A stretch of DNA of 64,000 bases from an uncultured Clostridia bacterium (GCA_934169575.1 CAKPOA010000003.1:14351-78350); one strand, 5' to 3'. Positions 42,536-51,241 are shown, numbered from the stretch's first letter. Translations and numbers: made by a program. The notes: generated by a model from the letters alone, not told the origin.

Positions 42536-43147
42536 ATGAAAGAAGTTTGGAATTATTTTAAACAAAATATAAAAAATATAGTAACAGATTTAAAAAGTAA
42601 AGATAAAGAAAAAAGAAGAAAACAAATTCCTAATTTATTAACATTAACAAGAGGAATATTTGCACCGATTACAATAATACCAGCAGTAGCCAATAGACAT
42701 ATTTACATAGCTTTTATATTAATAGCAATATGTAGTTTAACAGATGCTTTTGATGGTTGGTATGCAAGAAAATATAATGCACAAAGTGAGTTCGGTGCAT
42801 TACTTGATGCAATATGTGATAAAATATTTGTATTAACACTAGCATTTCCGCTTGTATTTGTATATCCAAGATGGATTTTTATAATTTTAATTTTAGAATT
42901 TATTATAGCAATAATTAATGTATATTCAAAACTAAAAGGAAATGATGCACATTCATCAATTACAGGAAAAATAAAAACTGTAATTTTAGATATATCAATA
43001 GCATTATGTTATTTAGACTTTATAGTAAATGTTCCAGAAGTATTAATGGGAATTTTGTCAATATTAACAAATATTTTACAATTGTTTAGTATTTATGGAT
43101 ATTTTAAAATTTATAAAATACAGAGTGCGGAAAAAAATGCGACATAG
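42536..43147 (+). CDS. pgsA: CDP-diacylglycerol--glycerol-3-phosphate 3-phosphatidyltransferase
   Basis: 203-residue membrane enzyme of phosphatidylglycerol synthesis. It has the CDP-alcohol phosphotransferase signature DGWYARKYNAQSEFGALLDAICD, with all required Asp, Gly, Ala and Arg, and the N-terminal IPNLLTLTRG motif. Several membrane segments follow. It carries an unusually long charged N-terminal extension (about 35 residues with KDKEKRRKQ). GCGACA...TGTCG hairpin sequence overlaps its stop codon. Confidence 0.92.
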   Translation: MKEVWNYFKQNIKNIVTDLKSKDKEKRRKQIPNLLTLTRGIFAPITIIPAVANRHIYIAFILIAICSLTDAFDGWYARKYNAQSEFGALLDAICDKIFVLTLAFPLVFVYPRWIFIILILEFIIAIINVYSKLKGNDAHSSITGKIKTVILDISIALCYLDFIVNVPEVLMGILSILTNILQLFSIYGYFKIYKIQSAEKNAT

Positions 43148-43166
43148 ATATTGTGTCGTATTTTTA
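43133..43166 (+). terminator. Terminator overlapping the pgsA stop codon
   Basis: 12-bp stem with one G-T pair (AAAAATGCGACA with TGTCGTATTTTT) around a 9-nt loop that contains the pgsA stop, with the T-run in the right arm. Confidence 0.7.
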
Positions 43167-43189
43167 ATCTAAAAATAAGGAGAAAAAAG

Positions 43190-44551
43190 ATGGCAAAAAC
43201 AAATAAAACAGTATTTGTATGTAATGAATGCGGATATGAGAGTGCAAAATGGCTTGGAAAATGTCCTGCATGTAATAATTGGAATACTTTTTTTGAACAA
43301 AAAGTAGATAGTTATATAGAAAAAGGTGTAAAAAAAACTAAACAAAGAACAGAACCCAAAAAATTAAATTTATATGAGGCAAAAGAGGCTTCAAGAATTC
43401 ATACAGGCATTGATGAATTAGATAGAGTTCTTGGAGGTGGATTAGTAAAAGGTTCTTTAGTATTACTTGGTGGTGAACCTGGAATTGGAAAATCAACATT
43501 AATACTCCAATTGTGTGATAAAATCGAGGGAGATGGAAATGTATTATATGTTTCAGGAGAAGAATCTGCTGAACAAATAAAAATTAGAGCAGATAGGCTT
43601 GGAATTAATAATGATAATATTTTGTTTTTAGGAGAAACTGATATTTCTATAATAAATGATGAAATCACAAATATGAAACCTAAACTTGTTATAATTGATT
43701 CAATTCAAACAATGTATTCTGATGAACTTTCCGCTGCTGCGGGGAGTGTAAGTCAAGTAAGAGAAATAACAGCTCAAATAATGAGGGTTTGTAAATCACA
43801 AGGAATTACAACAATAATTATAGGTCATGTTACAAAAGATGGAAATATAGCAGGCCCAAGAGTTTTAGAACATATGGTTGATACAGTTTTATATCTAGAA
43901 GGGGAAAGGTTTTTTTCATATAGAATGCTAAGAAGTGTAAAAAATAGGTTTGGCTCTACTAATGAACTTGGGATGTTTGAAATGAAAGGTGAGGGGTTAT
44001 GTGAGATTATAAACCCATCTGATATTCTTATTTCAGAAAGAGATGGAAATCCTTCAGGCTCTTTGGTTGTTGCGACAATGGAAGGTACTAGAGCTATGCT
44101 TGTAGAACTTCAAGCATTAACTACTCAAAGTGTTTATGGAATACCAAAAAGAACTGCGAATGGAATTGATTTTAATAGATTAGTTGTTTTAATAGCTGTT
44201 CTTGAAAAAAGAGCACATATGATGATTGGTGGTCAAGATATTTATTTAAATGTTGTTGGTGGTATGAGAATTAATGAACCTGCAATTGATTTGGGAATTT
44301 GCTGTGTTTCTGCTTCAAGTTTTAAAAATGTTTCAATTCCTAAAGATACAGTTGTTATGGGAGAAGTTGGTCTTACCGGAGAAGTTAGAAGAATTAATAT
44401 GATAGAAAAACGCCTTAAAGAAGCGGAAAAGTTAGGGTATAAAACTTGTATAATTCCTGAAAATAATAGAAAATATTTAGAAAACTCATATGATATGAAA
44501 ATTATTGGAGTTAAAAATATTGGAGAAGCATTAAAAGCTTTAGGAATGTAA
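43190..44551 (+). CDS. radA: DNA repair protein RadA (Sms)
   Basis: 453-residue RecA-like branch-migration helicase. It has an N-terminal zinc finger C11, C14, C25, C28 (VCNECGYES, GKCPACNNW), Walker A GGEPGIGKST (94-103), the RadA-specific KNRFG motif and a C-terminal Lon-like domain (GEVGLTGEVRRI). The ATG at 43190 is taken after AAGGAG; the 13 extra in-frame codons upstream overlap the terminator. radA beside hrcA is not a standard pairing. Confidence 0.95.
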   Translation: MAKTNKTVFVCNECGYESAKWLGKCPACNNWNTFFEQKVDSYIEKGVKKTKQRTEPKKLNLYEAKEASRIHTGIDELDRVLGGGLVKGSLVLLGGEPGIGKSTLILQLCDKIEGDGNVLYVSGEESAEQIKIRADRLGINNDNILFLGETDISIINDEITNMKPKLVIIDSIQTMYSDELSAAAGSVSQVREITAQIMRVCKSQGITTIIIGHVTKDGNIAGPRVLEHMVDTVLYLEGERFFSYRMLRSVKNRFGSTNELGMFEMKGEGLCEIINPSDILISERDGNPSGSLVVATMEGTRAMLVELQALTTQSVYGIPKRTANGIDFNRLVVLIAVLEKRAHMMIGGQDIYLNVVGGMRINEPAIDLGICCVSASSFKNVSIPKDTVVMGEVGLTGEVRRINMIEKRLKEAEKLGYKTCIIPENNRKYLENSYDMKIIGVKNIGEALKALGM

Positions 44552-44564
44552 TTAGATAAAAACA

Positions 44565-44593
44565 TTGAATTTAAAAAAGATTTGTGATATATT
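44565..44593 (+). promoter_or_regulatory. hrcA promoter without CIRCE
   Basis: TTGAAT (44565-44570), a 17-nt spacer, TATATT (44588-44593) with extended TGA, 20 bp before the hrcA ATG. No TTAGCACTC-type inverted repeat surrounds it. Confidence 0.55.
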
Positions 44594-44612
44594 AATTAAA
44601 GAGGTGGAAAAA

Positions 44613-45614
44613 ATGGATGAGAGAAAAAGAAAAATATTACAAGCAATAATTGAGGAATATATTAATTTGGCTGAGCCTGTTAGTTCAAATTCATTAATTA
44701 ATAAATATGATTTAAATTGTAGTAGTGCAACAATAAGAAACGAAATGGCTGAACTTGAAAAACAAGGTTATTTAGATAAAGTTCATACATCAAGTGGAAG
44801 AATACCATCTGCAAAAGGATATAGATTTTATGTTGATGAATTAATGCAAGATGATAGAATAAGTTTAGAAGAAATAAAATATATAAGTGAAAAACTAGAA
44901 ACTAAGGTACATGAAATAGAAGATTTAACTAAAATAACTGCAACTACAATTTCAGAAATAACACATTATACTGCTGTTACAATTGGTCCTAGAGCAACAG
45001 ACCAAATTATAAAAGAACTAAAATTTGTATTACTTGGAGAAAGAATGGTATTAGCAGTTATAATGACAGATTCTGGAATGGTTAAAGAAACAATTATTAA
45101 ATTTGATGAAGATGTATCAAATAAACAAGTTGAAACAATAAATTATATGTTCAATAATAAACTAAAAGGTCAACCTATTGAGAAGATTGATAAACCATTA
45201 GAAGAATATTTGATAAATGAAATGTCAGATTCTGTTAGAGTTATAAGACCTATTGTTGAACAATTAAAAAAGGCTTTATTTGATGAAAAATATTATTTAG
45301 AAGGGGCAAGAAGAGAATTAGAATTACCAGAATTTAATAGTTTAGAAGTTGCTAAAAATTTTATGAGTATAATTGATACTAAAGAGGTTATAGCTGATAT
45401 GTTAAACTCAGGTTTTGCTGAAGATATCAATATTTATATTGGCGAAGAAAATGAAAAAAAAGAATTAAAAGATTTTAGTGTAGTTACATTTAAACATAAG
45501 GTTGATAATAAAGATATGGGGACAATTGGTATAATAGGACCTAAAAGAATGGATTATTCTAAGGTTATTTCAGTAATGAAATATATAAATAAAAAATTAA
45601 ATAAAAAAAATTAG
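44613..45614 (+). CDS. hrcA: Heat-inducible transcription repressor HrcA
   Basis: 333-residue repressor of the dnaK operon that binds CIRCE elements. It starts MDERKRKILQAIIEEYINLAEPVSS and has the winged-helix recognition stretch SSATIRNEMAELEKQGYLDKVHTSSGRIPSAKGYRFYVD. The GAGGTGG site before ATG 44613 supports this start over the in-frame TTG at 44565, which lies in the promoter. Its own promoter lacks CIRCE, while two CIRCE elements follow it, so HrcA may control grpE-dnaK-dnaJ but not itself. Confidence 0.95.
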   Translation: MDERKRKILQAIIEEYINLAEPVSSNSLINKYDLNCSSATIRNEMAELEKQGYLDKVHTSSGRIPSAKGYRFYVDELMQDDRISLEEIKYISEKLETKVHEIEDLTKITATTISEITHYTAVTIGPRATDQIIKELKFVLLGERMVLAVIMTDSGMVKETIIKFDEDVSNKQVETINYMFNNKLKGQPIEKIDKPLEEYLINEMSDSVRVIRPIVEQLKKALFDEKYYLEGARRELELPEFNSLEVAKNFMSIIDTKEVIADMLNSGFAEDINIYIGEENEKKELKDFSVVTFKHKVDNKDMGTIGIIGPKRMDYSKVISVMKYINKKLNKKN

Positions 45615-45637
45615 CAAAAACTATTGACAAGTGCTAA
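45611..45637 (+). promoter_or_regulatory. CIRCE operator 1
   Basis: 27-bp element, left arm TTAGCAAAA (degenerate from TTAGCACTC) and right arm AAGTGCTAA, with a 9-bp spacer. It covers the -35 of the grpE promoter, so HrcA binding would block RNA polymerase. It begins just before the hrcA stop codon. Confidence 0.85.
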
Positions 45638-45652
45638 AAAAAGGTGTAATAT
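45624..45652 (+). promoter_or_regulatory. grpE-dnaK-dnaJ heat-shock promoter
   Basis: Perfect TTGACA (45624-45629), a 17-nt spacer, TAATAT (45647-45652). The -35 lies inside CIRCE 1 and CIRCE 2 starts 8 bp after the -10, the arrangement expected for HrcA repression. Confidence 0.8.
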
Positions 45653-45660
45653 ATATAAAG

Positions 45661-45687
45661 TTAGCAAACAAAACATAAGAGTGCTAA
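45661..45687 (+). promoter_or_regulatory. CIRCE operator 2
   Basis: 27-bp element with left arm TTAGCAAAC and a perfect right arm GAGTGCTAA, spacer 9 bp, located at the likely transcription start region. Confidence 0.88.
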
Positions 45688-45731
45688 AAACGAAAGAGGT
45701 CGTAAGCCTTTTAGAAAGGAAGATGTGGAAA

Positions 45732-46226
45732 ATGGCAGAAAATGAAGTTAAATCAGAAGAAAAAGAAGATGTAAAAAAAGACGAAAAAACAGAATTACAA
45801 TTAAAACAAATAGAGCTTGATGAATTAAATGACAGATATAAAAGAGTATTTGCAGAATTTGAAAATTACAAAAAAAGAACAAAAAAAGAAAAAGAAAACT
45901 TATATAATTCAGTACTTGGGGATATAATATTAAATATGTTACCATTAATTGACAACTTAAATATGGCCGTTAATGCAGAATGTAAAGATGAGGATTATAA
46001 AAAAGGAGTTGAACTTGTTCAAAAACAATTTAATAACTTTTTATCAAAACATAATGTAGAAGAAATACCTGCATTAGGTGAAATATTTGATCCAAGTGTA
46101 CATGAGGCTGTAAGTAGTGTACAAGATTCTGAAAAACAAGCACAAGAAATTGTACAAGAATACAGAAAAGGTTACAAAATAGGTTCAAAAGTTTTAAGAC
46201 ATTCAATGGTTGTAGTAAACCAATAA
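45732..46226 (+). CDS. grpE: Nucleotide exchange factor GrpE
   Basis: About 164 residues; releases ADP from DnaK. A charged N-terminus and long coiled coil are followed by RVFAEFENYKKRTKKEKENLY, and a C-terminal beta domain with EIFDPSVHEAVSSV and VLRHSMVVVNQ, matching the family. The ATG at 45732 follows AAAGGA; longer in-frame starts would run through both CIRCE operators and are rejected. Confidence 0.94.
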   Translation: MAENEVKSEEKEDVKKDEKTELQLKQIELDELNDRYKRVFAEFENYKKRTKKEKENLYNSVLGDIILNMLPLIDNLNMAVNAECKDEDYKKGVELVQKQFNNFLSKHNVEEIPALGEIFDPSVHEAVSSVQDSEKQAQEIVQEYRKGYKIGSKVLRHSMVVVNQ

Positions 46227-46256
46227 AAATATAAGATAAAGAAAGGATGATTTATA

Positions 46257-48095
46257 ATGGGAAAAATAATAGGAATTGATTTAGGAACAACAAATTCATG
46301 TGTAGCAGTTATGGAAGGAGGAGAACCTGTAGTAATTGCAAATAGTGAAGGAGCAAGAACAACACCATCTGTAGTTGCATTTTCTAAAAATGGTGAAAGA
46401 TTAGTAGGACAAATAGCTAAACGTCAAGCTGTTACAAATCCAGAAAATACAGTTATATCAATAAAAAGAAAAATGGGAACAGCTGAAAAAGTAAAAATAG
46501 AAGGTGATCAATTTACACCACAAGAAATATCTGCAATGATATTACAAAAATTAAAAGCAGATGCTGAAAGTTATTTAGGAACACAAGTAAATCAAGCAGT
46601 TATAACTGTTCCAGCATATTTCAATGATAGTCAAAGACAGGCTACAAAAGATGCAGGAAAAATTGCAGGACTTGAAGTATTAAGAATAATAAATGAACCA
46701 ACAGCTGCAGCACTTGCATATGGTATGGATAAAGAAAAAGAACAAAAAATAATGATCTATGATTTAGGTGGAGGAACATTTGATGTTTCAATATTAGACA
46801 TTGGTGATGGAGTATTTGAAGTTTTATCAACAAATGGTAATACACATTTAGGTGGAGATGATTTTGATCAAAAGATTATAGACTACCTTGTAGCAGAATT
46901 CAAAAAATCAAATGGTATTGATTTATCACAAGATAAAATGGCAATGCAAAGATTAAAAGAAGCTGCTGAAAAAGCTAAGATAGAATTATCAGGAGTTCAA
47001 GAAACAAATATTAATTTACCATTTATAACAGCTGATAGCACAGGACCTAAACATTTAGAAATTAAATTAACAAGATCTAAATTTGAAGAATTAACAAGAG
47101 AACTAGTAGAATCAACAGTTACACCTGTAAATAATGCTTTAAAAGATGCAGGACTTACTGTAAATGATATTCATAAAGTATTATTAGTTGGTGGTTCAAC
47201 AAGAATTCCAGCTGTTCAAGAATTAGTAAAAAGAATTACTGGAAAAGAAGCTGATAAAGGTATAAACCCAGATGAATGTGTTGCAATTGGAGCAGCAATT
47301 CAAGGTGGTGTACTTTCAGGAGATGTAAAAGATTTAGTATTACTTGATGTAACACCATTATCATTAGGAATTGAAACATATGGTGGAGTATTTACAAAAT
47401 TAATTGAAAGAAATACTACTATTCCAACTAAAAAATCTCAAATATTCTCAACAGCAGCAGATGGTCAAACTTCAGTAGAAGTTCATGTTTTACAAGGTGA
47501 AAGAGAAATGGCGGCATATAATAAAACATTAGGTAGATTCCAATTAACAGGAATTCCTGCAGCACCTCGTGGAGTACCACAAATTGAAGTTACATTTGAT
47601 ATTGATGCAAATGGTATCGTTCATGTATCTGCAAAAGATATGGCTACAGGAAATGAACAAAATGTTGTAATTACAGCATCAACAAACCTTTCTGAAGAAG
47701 ATATTGATAAAGCTGTAAAAGATGCTCAAGCTCATGCTGAAGAAGATAAAAAGAAAAAAGAAGAAATTGAAGTTAGAAATAATGCTGAAAGTTTAGTATA
47801 TAATAGTGAAAAAACTTTATCAGAATTAGGAGATAAAATTAGTGGAGAAGAAAAAGCAAAAGTTGAAACTGAAATAGAATCTACTAAAAAAGCACTTGAG
47901 TCAAATGATGTTGAAAAAATCAAAGAAACAACTGAAAGATTGACAAAAGTATTTTATGAAATGTCTGAACAATTATATAAAAATGCAAATCCTAATGCTG
48001 GAGCTGAATCAAATGCAGAAGCAAATACAGAAACTGACGGAAATAATGATGGAAATGTTTATGATGCAGATTATAAAGTAGAAGATGATAAATAA
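46257..48095 (+). CDS. dnaK: Chaperone DnaK (Hsp70)
   Basis: 612-residue Hsp70. N-terminal ATPase begins KIIGIDLGTTNSCVAVMEGG with phosphate loops IYDLGGGTFDVS and LLVGGSTRIPAVQ. The substrate domain follows from LLDVTPLSLGIETYGG. The C-terminus is a helical lid and a polar linker rich in Asn, Ala and Glu (NPNAGAESNAEAN). Normal length; AAAGGA precedes the ATG. Confidence 0.98.
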   Translation: MGKIIGIDLGTTNSCVAVMEGGEPVVIANSEGARTTPSVVAFSKNGERLVGQIAKRQAVTNPENTVISIKRKMGTAEKVKIEGDQFTPQEISAMILQKLKADAESYLGTQVNQAVITVPAYFNDSQRQATKDAGKIAGLEVLRIINEPTAAALAYGMDKEKEQKIMIYDLGGGTFDVSILDIGDGVFEVLSTNGNTHLGGDDFDQKIIDYLVAEFKKSNGIDLSQDKMAMQRLKEAAEKAKIELSGVQETNINLPFITADSTGPKHLEIKLTRSKFEELTRELVESTVTPVNNALKDAGLTVNDIHKVLLVGGSTRIPAVQELVKRITGKEADKGINPDECVAIGAAIQGGVLSGDVKDLVLLDVTPLSLGIETYGGVFTKLIERNTTIPTKKSQIFSTAADGQTSVEVHVLQGEREMAAYNKTLGRFQLTGIPAAPRGVPQIEVTFDIDANGIVHVSAKDMATGNEQNVVITASTNLSEEDIDKAVKDAQAHAEEDKKKKEEIEVRNNAESLVYNSEKTLSELGDKISGEEKAKVETEIESTKKALESNDVEKIKETTERLTKVFYEMSEQLYKNANPNAGAESNAEANTETDGNNDGNVYDADYKVEDDK

Positions 48096-48111
48096 TATAC
48101 TACAAATAAAT

Positions 48112-48136
48112 AGCGGAGTTTTTCCGCTCTTTATTT
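48112..48136 (+). terminator. Weak terminator or attenuator between dnaK and dnaJ
   Basis: 6-bp GC-rich stem AGCGGA with TCCGCT, 5-nt loop, then CTTTATTT. It may reduce dnaJ expression relative to dnaK. Confidence 0.5.
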
Positions 48137-48158
48137 GATGGTGAAAGTGAGGATAAAA

Positions 48159-49313
48159 ATGGCTGAAAAAAAAGATTATTATGCAATACTTGGAGTAAGT
48201 AAAACAGCAACTGATGATGAATTAAAAAAAGCATATAGAAAAATGGCAAAAAAATATCATCCCGATGCTAACCCAGATAATAAAGAAGAAGCAGAAAAAA
48301 AATTTAAAGAAGTAAATGAAGCCTATGAAGTATTATCAGACCCTAAAAAAAGAAAAATGTATGATCAATTTGGTACTGTTGATCCTCAAGGATTTGGCGG
48401 TGCGGGTGGACCATTTGGTGGAGGAAATTACTATTCTTATTCAAGTTCTAATTGGGATGATTTTGGAGATTTAGGAGATATTTTTTCATCTTTTTTCGGT
48501 GGTGGCTTTGGAGGACAAAGAGCTACTAGAAAAAACAATGGACCACGTAAGGGTGAAGATCTAAATTATAGTATGGATATAAGTTTTGAAGAATCATTTT
48601 TAGGAATAGAAAAGGAAATAGTAATAAGTAGAAAAGAAACATGTAGTAAATGCCACGGAACAGGTGCAAAACCTGGAACTAATCCAATAAAATGTGCAAC
48701 TTGTGGCGGAACAGGTCAAATAAGACAGATGCAAAATACCATATTAGGTCAAGTTCAAACAACAAGAACATGTTCTGATTGCCATGGTACAGGAGAAATT
48801 ATTACATCACCTTGCGAAACTTGCGGAGGAAAAGGAACTGTTAGAAAAAATCCAAAAGTTAAAGTTAAAATTCCTGCTGGAATTGGAGATAATCAGACAG
48901 TTGTACTTAGAGGTCAGGGAAATCCAGGTCAAAAAGGCGGACCAAATGGAGATTTATATATAACTTTAAGAATTAGAAATAATACTATTTTCAAAAGAGA
49001 AGGAAATAATGTTATTTGCAATATACCTATTTCTATTACTCAAGCAACTCTAGGTGCAGAACTTGAAATACCTATGGTTGATGGCTCTAAGGAAAAATAT
49101 AAAATTCCTGAGGCTACCCAAACAGGTACACAATTTACTATTAGAGGTAAAGGATTTAAAAATATTAATTCATCTTCATATGGTAATTTTATATTTAAAG
49201 TTGTTGTTCAAACTCCTAAAAGGCTTACAAAAGAACAACGAGAATTATTAACTCAACTTGCTAAAACTATGAATGAACAACCACCAGTAAGAAAAAAAGG
49301 ACTTTTTGGTTAA
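48159..49313 (+). CDS. dnaJ: Chaperone DnaJ (Hsp40, type I)
   Basis: 384 residues. The J domain contains HPD in KKYHPDANPD, then a Gly/Phe-rich region, four CxxCxGxG zinc motifs (CSKCHGTG, CATCGGTG, CSDCHGTG, CETCGGKG) and the C-terminal peptide-binding domains. The ATG at 48159 follows GTGAGGA; the eight extra in-frame codons upstream overlap the dnaK-dnaJ hairpin region. It stimulates DnaK ATPase. Confidence 0.97.
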   Translation: MAEKKDYYAILGVSKTATDDELKKAYRKMAKKYHPDANPDNKEEAEKKFKEVNEAYEVLSDPKKRKMYDQFGTVDPQGFGGAGGPFGGGNYYSYSSSNWDDFGDLGDIFSSFFGGGFGGQRATRKNNGPRKGEDLNYSMDISFEESFLGIEKEIVISRKETCSKCHGTGAKPGTNPIKCATCGGTGQIRQMQNTILGQVQTTRTCSDCHGTGEIITSPCETCGGKGTVRKNPKVKVKIPAGIGDNQTVVLRGQGNPGQKGGPNGDLYITLRIRNNTIFKREGNNVICNIPISITQATLGAELEIPMVDGSKEKYKIPEATQTGTQFTIRGKGFKNINSSSYGNFIFKVVVQTPKRLTKEQRELLTQLAKTMNEQPPVRKKGLFG

Positions 49314-49316
49314 AAT

Positions 49317-49365
49317 AAAAATTAATAGACTATATCTAAAAAAAAGATATGGTCTATTAATTTTT
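49317..49365 (+). terminator. Strong terminator of the dnaK operon
   Basis: About 21-bp stem (49317-49337 with 49345-49365, one T-G pair) ending in TTTTT. It lies at the start of the 382-bp dnaJ-atpB gap, directly followed by repeat copy 2. Confidence 0.88.
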
Positions 49366-49373
49366 GTGAAGTT

Positions 49374-49584
49374 GTTACTAGTCAGCTTTTTAAATTTATA
49401 ACTTAAATATGTATATAAAATTATTTTTCAAATACTGCGTAAGCGATCAAACGAATGAAATGAGTGCGATTGGAGCAATTTTCATTATATTAATTTTTTA
49501 ATATGGAAATTGCGACTGCAAAGTATGTAAAAATAATTTTATATACATATTTAGATTTAAATGACTCTAAGGCTGACTAGTAAC
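49374..49584 (-). repeat. Interspersed palindromic repeat, copy 2 (inverted)
   Basis: Same core as at 28954-29155, in the opposite orientation (ACTGCGTAAGCGATCAAACG, later AATTGCGACTGCAAAGTA). Outer arms are a perfect 13-bp inverted repeat (GTTACTAGTCAGC, 49374-49386, with 49572-49584). Inner arms are a perfect 24-nt inverted repeat (49405-49428 with 49529-49552). The arm sequences differ from those of the other copies. It fills most of the dnaJ-atpB gap; the rest holds the atp promoter. Confidence 0.85.
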
Positions 49585-49623
49585 GTGAAGTTACCATAAA
49601 TAGTAAAAAAAACGAAAAACACC

Positions 49624-49652
49624 TTGACAATTTCTGGGAAAAGCTATATAAT
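49624..49652 (+). promoter_or_regulatory. ATP synthase operon promoter
   Basis: Perfect TTGACA (49624-49629), a 17-nt spacer, perfect TATAAT (49647-49652); the best consensus promoter in the window, 49 bp before atpB. Confidence 0.85.
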
Positions 49653-49701
49653 AAATGTGTCGACAACTTTTGCCGATAGAAAATAAAATGGAGAGATGAC
49701 A

Positions 49702-50388
49702 ATGGAAGACGGTATTGAAGTAATATTTAATTTGCCTTATTTAAATATTCCAATAACAAATGTTGTGATTATGTCTTGGATAACAATGGCTGTTTTAATC
49801 ATTTGGGCTTGGGTATCAACAAGAAATTTAAAATTGGTACCAAAAGGAAAGCAAAATGTTGCAGAAATTGTTGTTGAAACAATTACAGATTTTGTTACAA
49901 ATATAATAGGGCCAGACGGAAAGAAATTTGCACCGTACTTAGGAACAGTAGCGTTGTTTTTAGCAATTTCTAATACAGCAGGTGCATTGTTTATGTCAGA
50001 ATTAACAGGTGGCATTATTGGTCCTTCTACTAGAGGGATAGCAATACCAGTTGCATTAGCAATCATGACAATACTACTTACCATTGGTGCAGGTATTCAG
50101 AAAAAAGGACTATTTGGTTTTATAAAAAGTTTATTTAAACCAATATTTATACTATTTCCATTTAATGTATTAGAGTTCTTTATAAAACCATTATCTCTAA
50201 GTATGAGGCTTTTTGGTAACATATTAGGAGCTTATGTATTAATGGAAATGATTTTGAATAGTATACCAATAGTCTTTCCAAGTTTTGCTTGCTTATACTT
50301 CGACTTATTTGATGGATTATTACAAGTATTTGTATTTGTGTTATTATCATCATTATACATAGCAGAAGAAGTTAAGAAAGAAGAATAA
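49702..50388 (+). CDS. atpB: ATP synthase F0 subunit a
   Basis: Membrane subunit carrying the ion half-channels, about 228 aa. The essential Arg lies in LSLSMRLFGNILGAYVLM in the fourth or fifth helix. The ATG at 49702 is 7 nt after GGAGA; the ATG two codons earlier is too close to that site. First gene of the operon; no atpI precedes it. Confidence 0.94.
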   Translation: MEDGIEVIFNLPYLNIPITNVVIMSWITMAVLIIWAWVSTRNLKLVPKGKQNVAEIVVETITDFVTNIIGPDGKKFAPYLGTVALFLAISNTAGALFMSELTGGIIGPSTRGIAIPVALAIMTILLTIGAGIQKKGLFGFIKSLFKPIFILFPFNVLEFFIKPLSLSMRLFGNILGAYVLMEMILNSIPIVFPSFACLYFDLFDGLLQVFVFVLLSSLYIAEEVKKEE

Positions 50389-50420
50389 TAATAAAGTATT
50401 TGTTTGAAGGTGGTGAGGAA

Positions 50421-50642
50421 ATGAGCGGTTTAGCATTTATAGCAGCAGCAATATCAGTATTCACAGGTATTGGTGCAGGAATATCTATAGGTAAAGCAAC
50501 ATGCGTTGCAACTGAATCAGTAGCAAGACAACCAGAAGCAGCAAGTAAGATTCAAACTATTTTATTATTAGGTGCAGCTCTAGCAGAAGCAACTGCTATT
50601 TATGGTTTAGTTGTAGCATTAATGATATTATCAAAAATATAA
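50421..50642 (+). CDS. atpE: ATP synthase F0 subunit c
   Basis: 73-residue proteolipid forming the c-ring. Two helices flank the polar loop ESVARQPEA. The ion-binding carboxylate is E56 in GAALAEATAIYGLVV. Positions that bind sodium in Ilyobacter (Gln32 and Ser66) are Ile23 and Ala57 here, which argues for protons, although Thr58 and Tyr61 are kept. The ATG at 50421 follows GGTGAGGA. Confidence 0.94.
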   Translation: MSGLAFIAAAISVFTGIGAGISIGKATCVATESVARQPEAASKIQTILLLGAALAEATAIYGLVVALMILSKI

Positions 50643-50657
50643 TATTATTATTTATTG

Positions 50658-50687
50658 GAGAAGCACTTAAGTTTAAAAGTGCTTCTC
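50658..50687 (+). other. Hairpin between atpE and atpF
   Basis: Perfect 11-bp stem (GAGAAGCACTT with AAGTGCTTCTC) and 8-nt loop, not followed by a T-run. Placed in the 87-bp gap after atpE, it may protect the atpE message or damp readthrough, matching the higher need for c subunits. Confidence 0.6.
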
Positions 50688-50729
50688 TGGAATTTAATTA
50701 AACAAAACATGTAGAAATGGAGTTAAAAA

Positions 50730-51221
50730 ATGGAGTTTAATCAAGAATTTTGGGTAACGGTAGTATTTACGTTTATCAATATTATTGTTTTATATATCAT
50801 TTTAAAGAAAATTCTATTTAAGCCAGTAACAAAGCATATGGAAGCTCGTACAAAAAAAATAGAAGATGCTCTTAATTTAGCCGAAGAAGCAAAAAGAAAA
50901 GTTGACGAAATGAAAGAAGAATATGATTCTAAACTAAGAATGGCTAAAGAAGAAGGAAATCAAATTATTGCAGATTACAAAAAAAGAGCAGATAAAGAGT
51001 ATGAAAATGCTGTTGAAACTGCAAGAAGAGAAGCAGATTTAATCATTCAAAAAGCAAAACAAGAATTAGAAGTAGAAAAAGAACAACTTGTTTCAGAATT
51101 AAAGAAAGAAATGACAAGTTTAGTATTAGTTGCAAGTCAAAAAGTTCTAAAAGAAAATATAGATAATGAATCTAATAGAAAACTTGTTTCTGAATTTATA
51201 GACAATCAAAAAATATCTTAA
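50730..51221 (+). CDS. atpF: ATP synthase F0 subunit b
   Basis: 163-residue peripheral stalk subunit. An N-terminal membrane helix (about 8-28, VTVVFTFINIIVLYIIL) is followed by KILFKPVTKHMEARTKKIEDAL and a long charged coiled coil. Normal length and gene order. GGAG lies before the ATG. Confidence 0.93.
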   Translation: MEFNQEFWVTVVFTFINIIVLYIILKKILFKPVTKHMEARTKKIEDALNLAEEAKRKVDEMKEEYDSKLRMAKEEGNQIIADYKKRADKEYENAVETARREADLIIQKAKQELEVEKEQLVSELKKEMTSLVLVASQKVLKENIDNESNRKLVSEFIDNQKIS

Positions 51222-51241
51222 TAGAAAGATGGTGGGATGAA

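Noticed and set aside
45624..45731. N-terminal extension of grpE by 36 codons
   Set aside because: The extension would translate through the -35, -10 and both CIRCE operators; the AAAGGA site fits the ATG at 45732.
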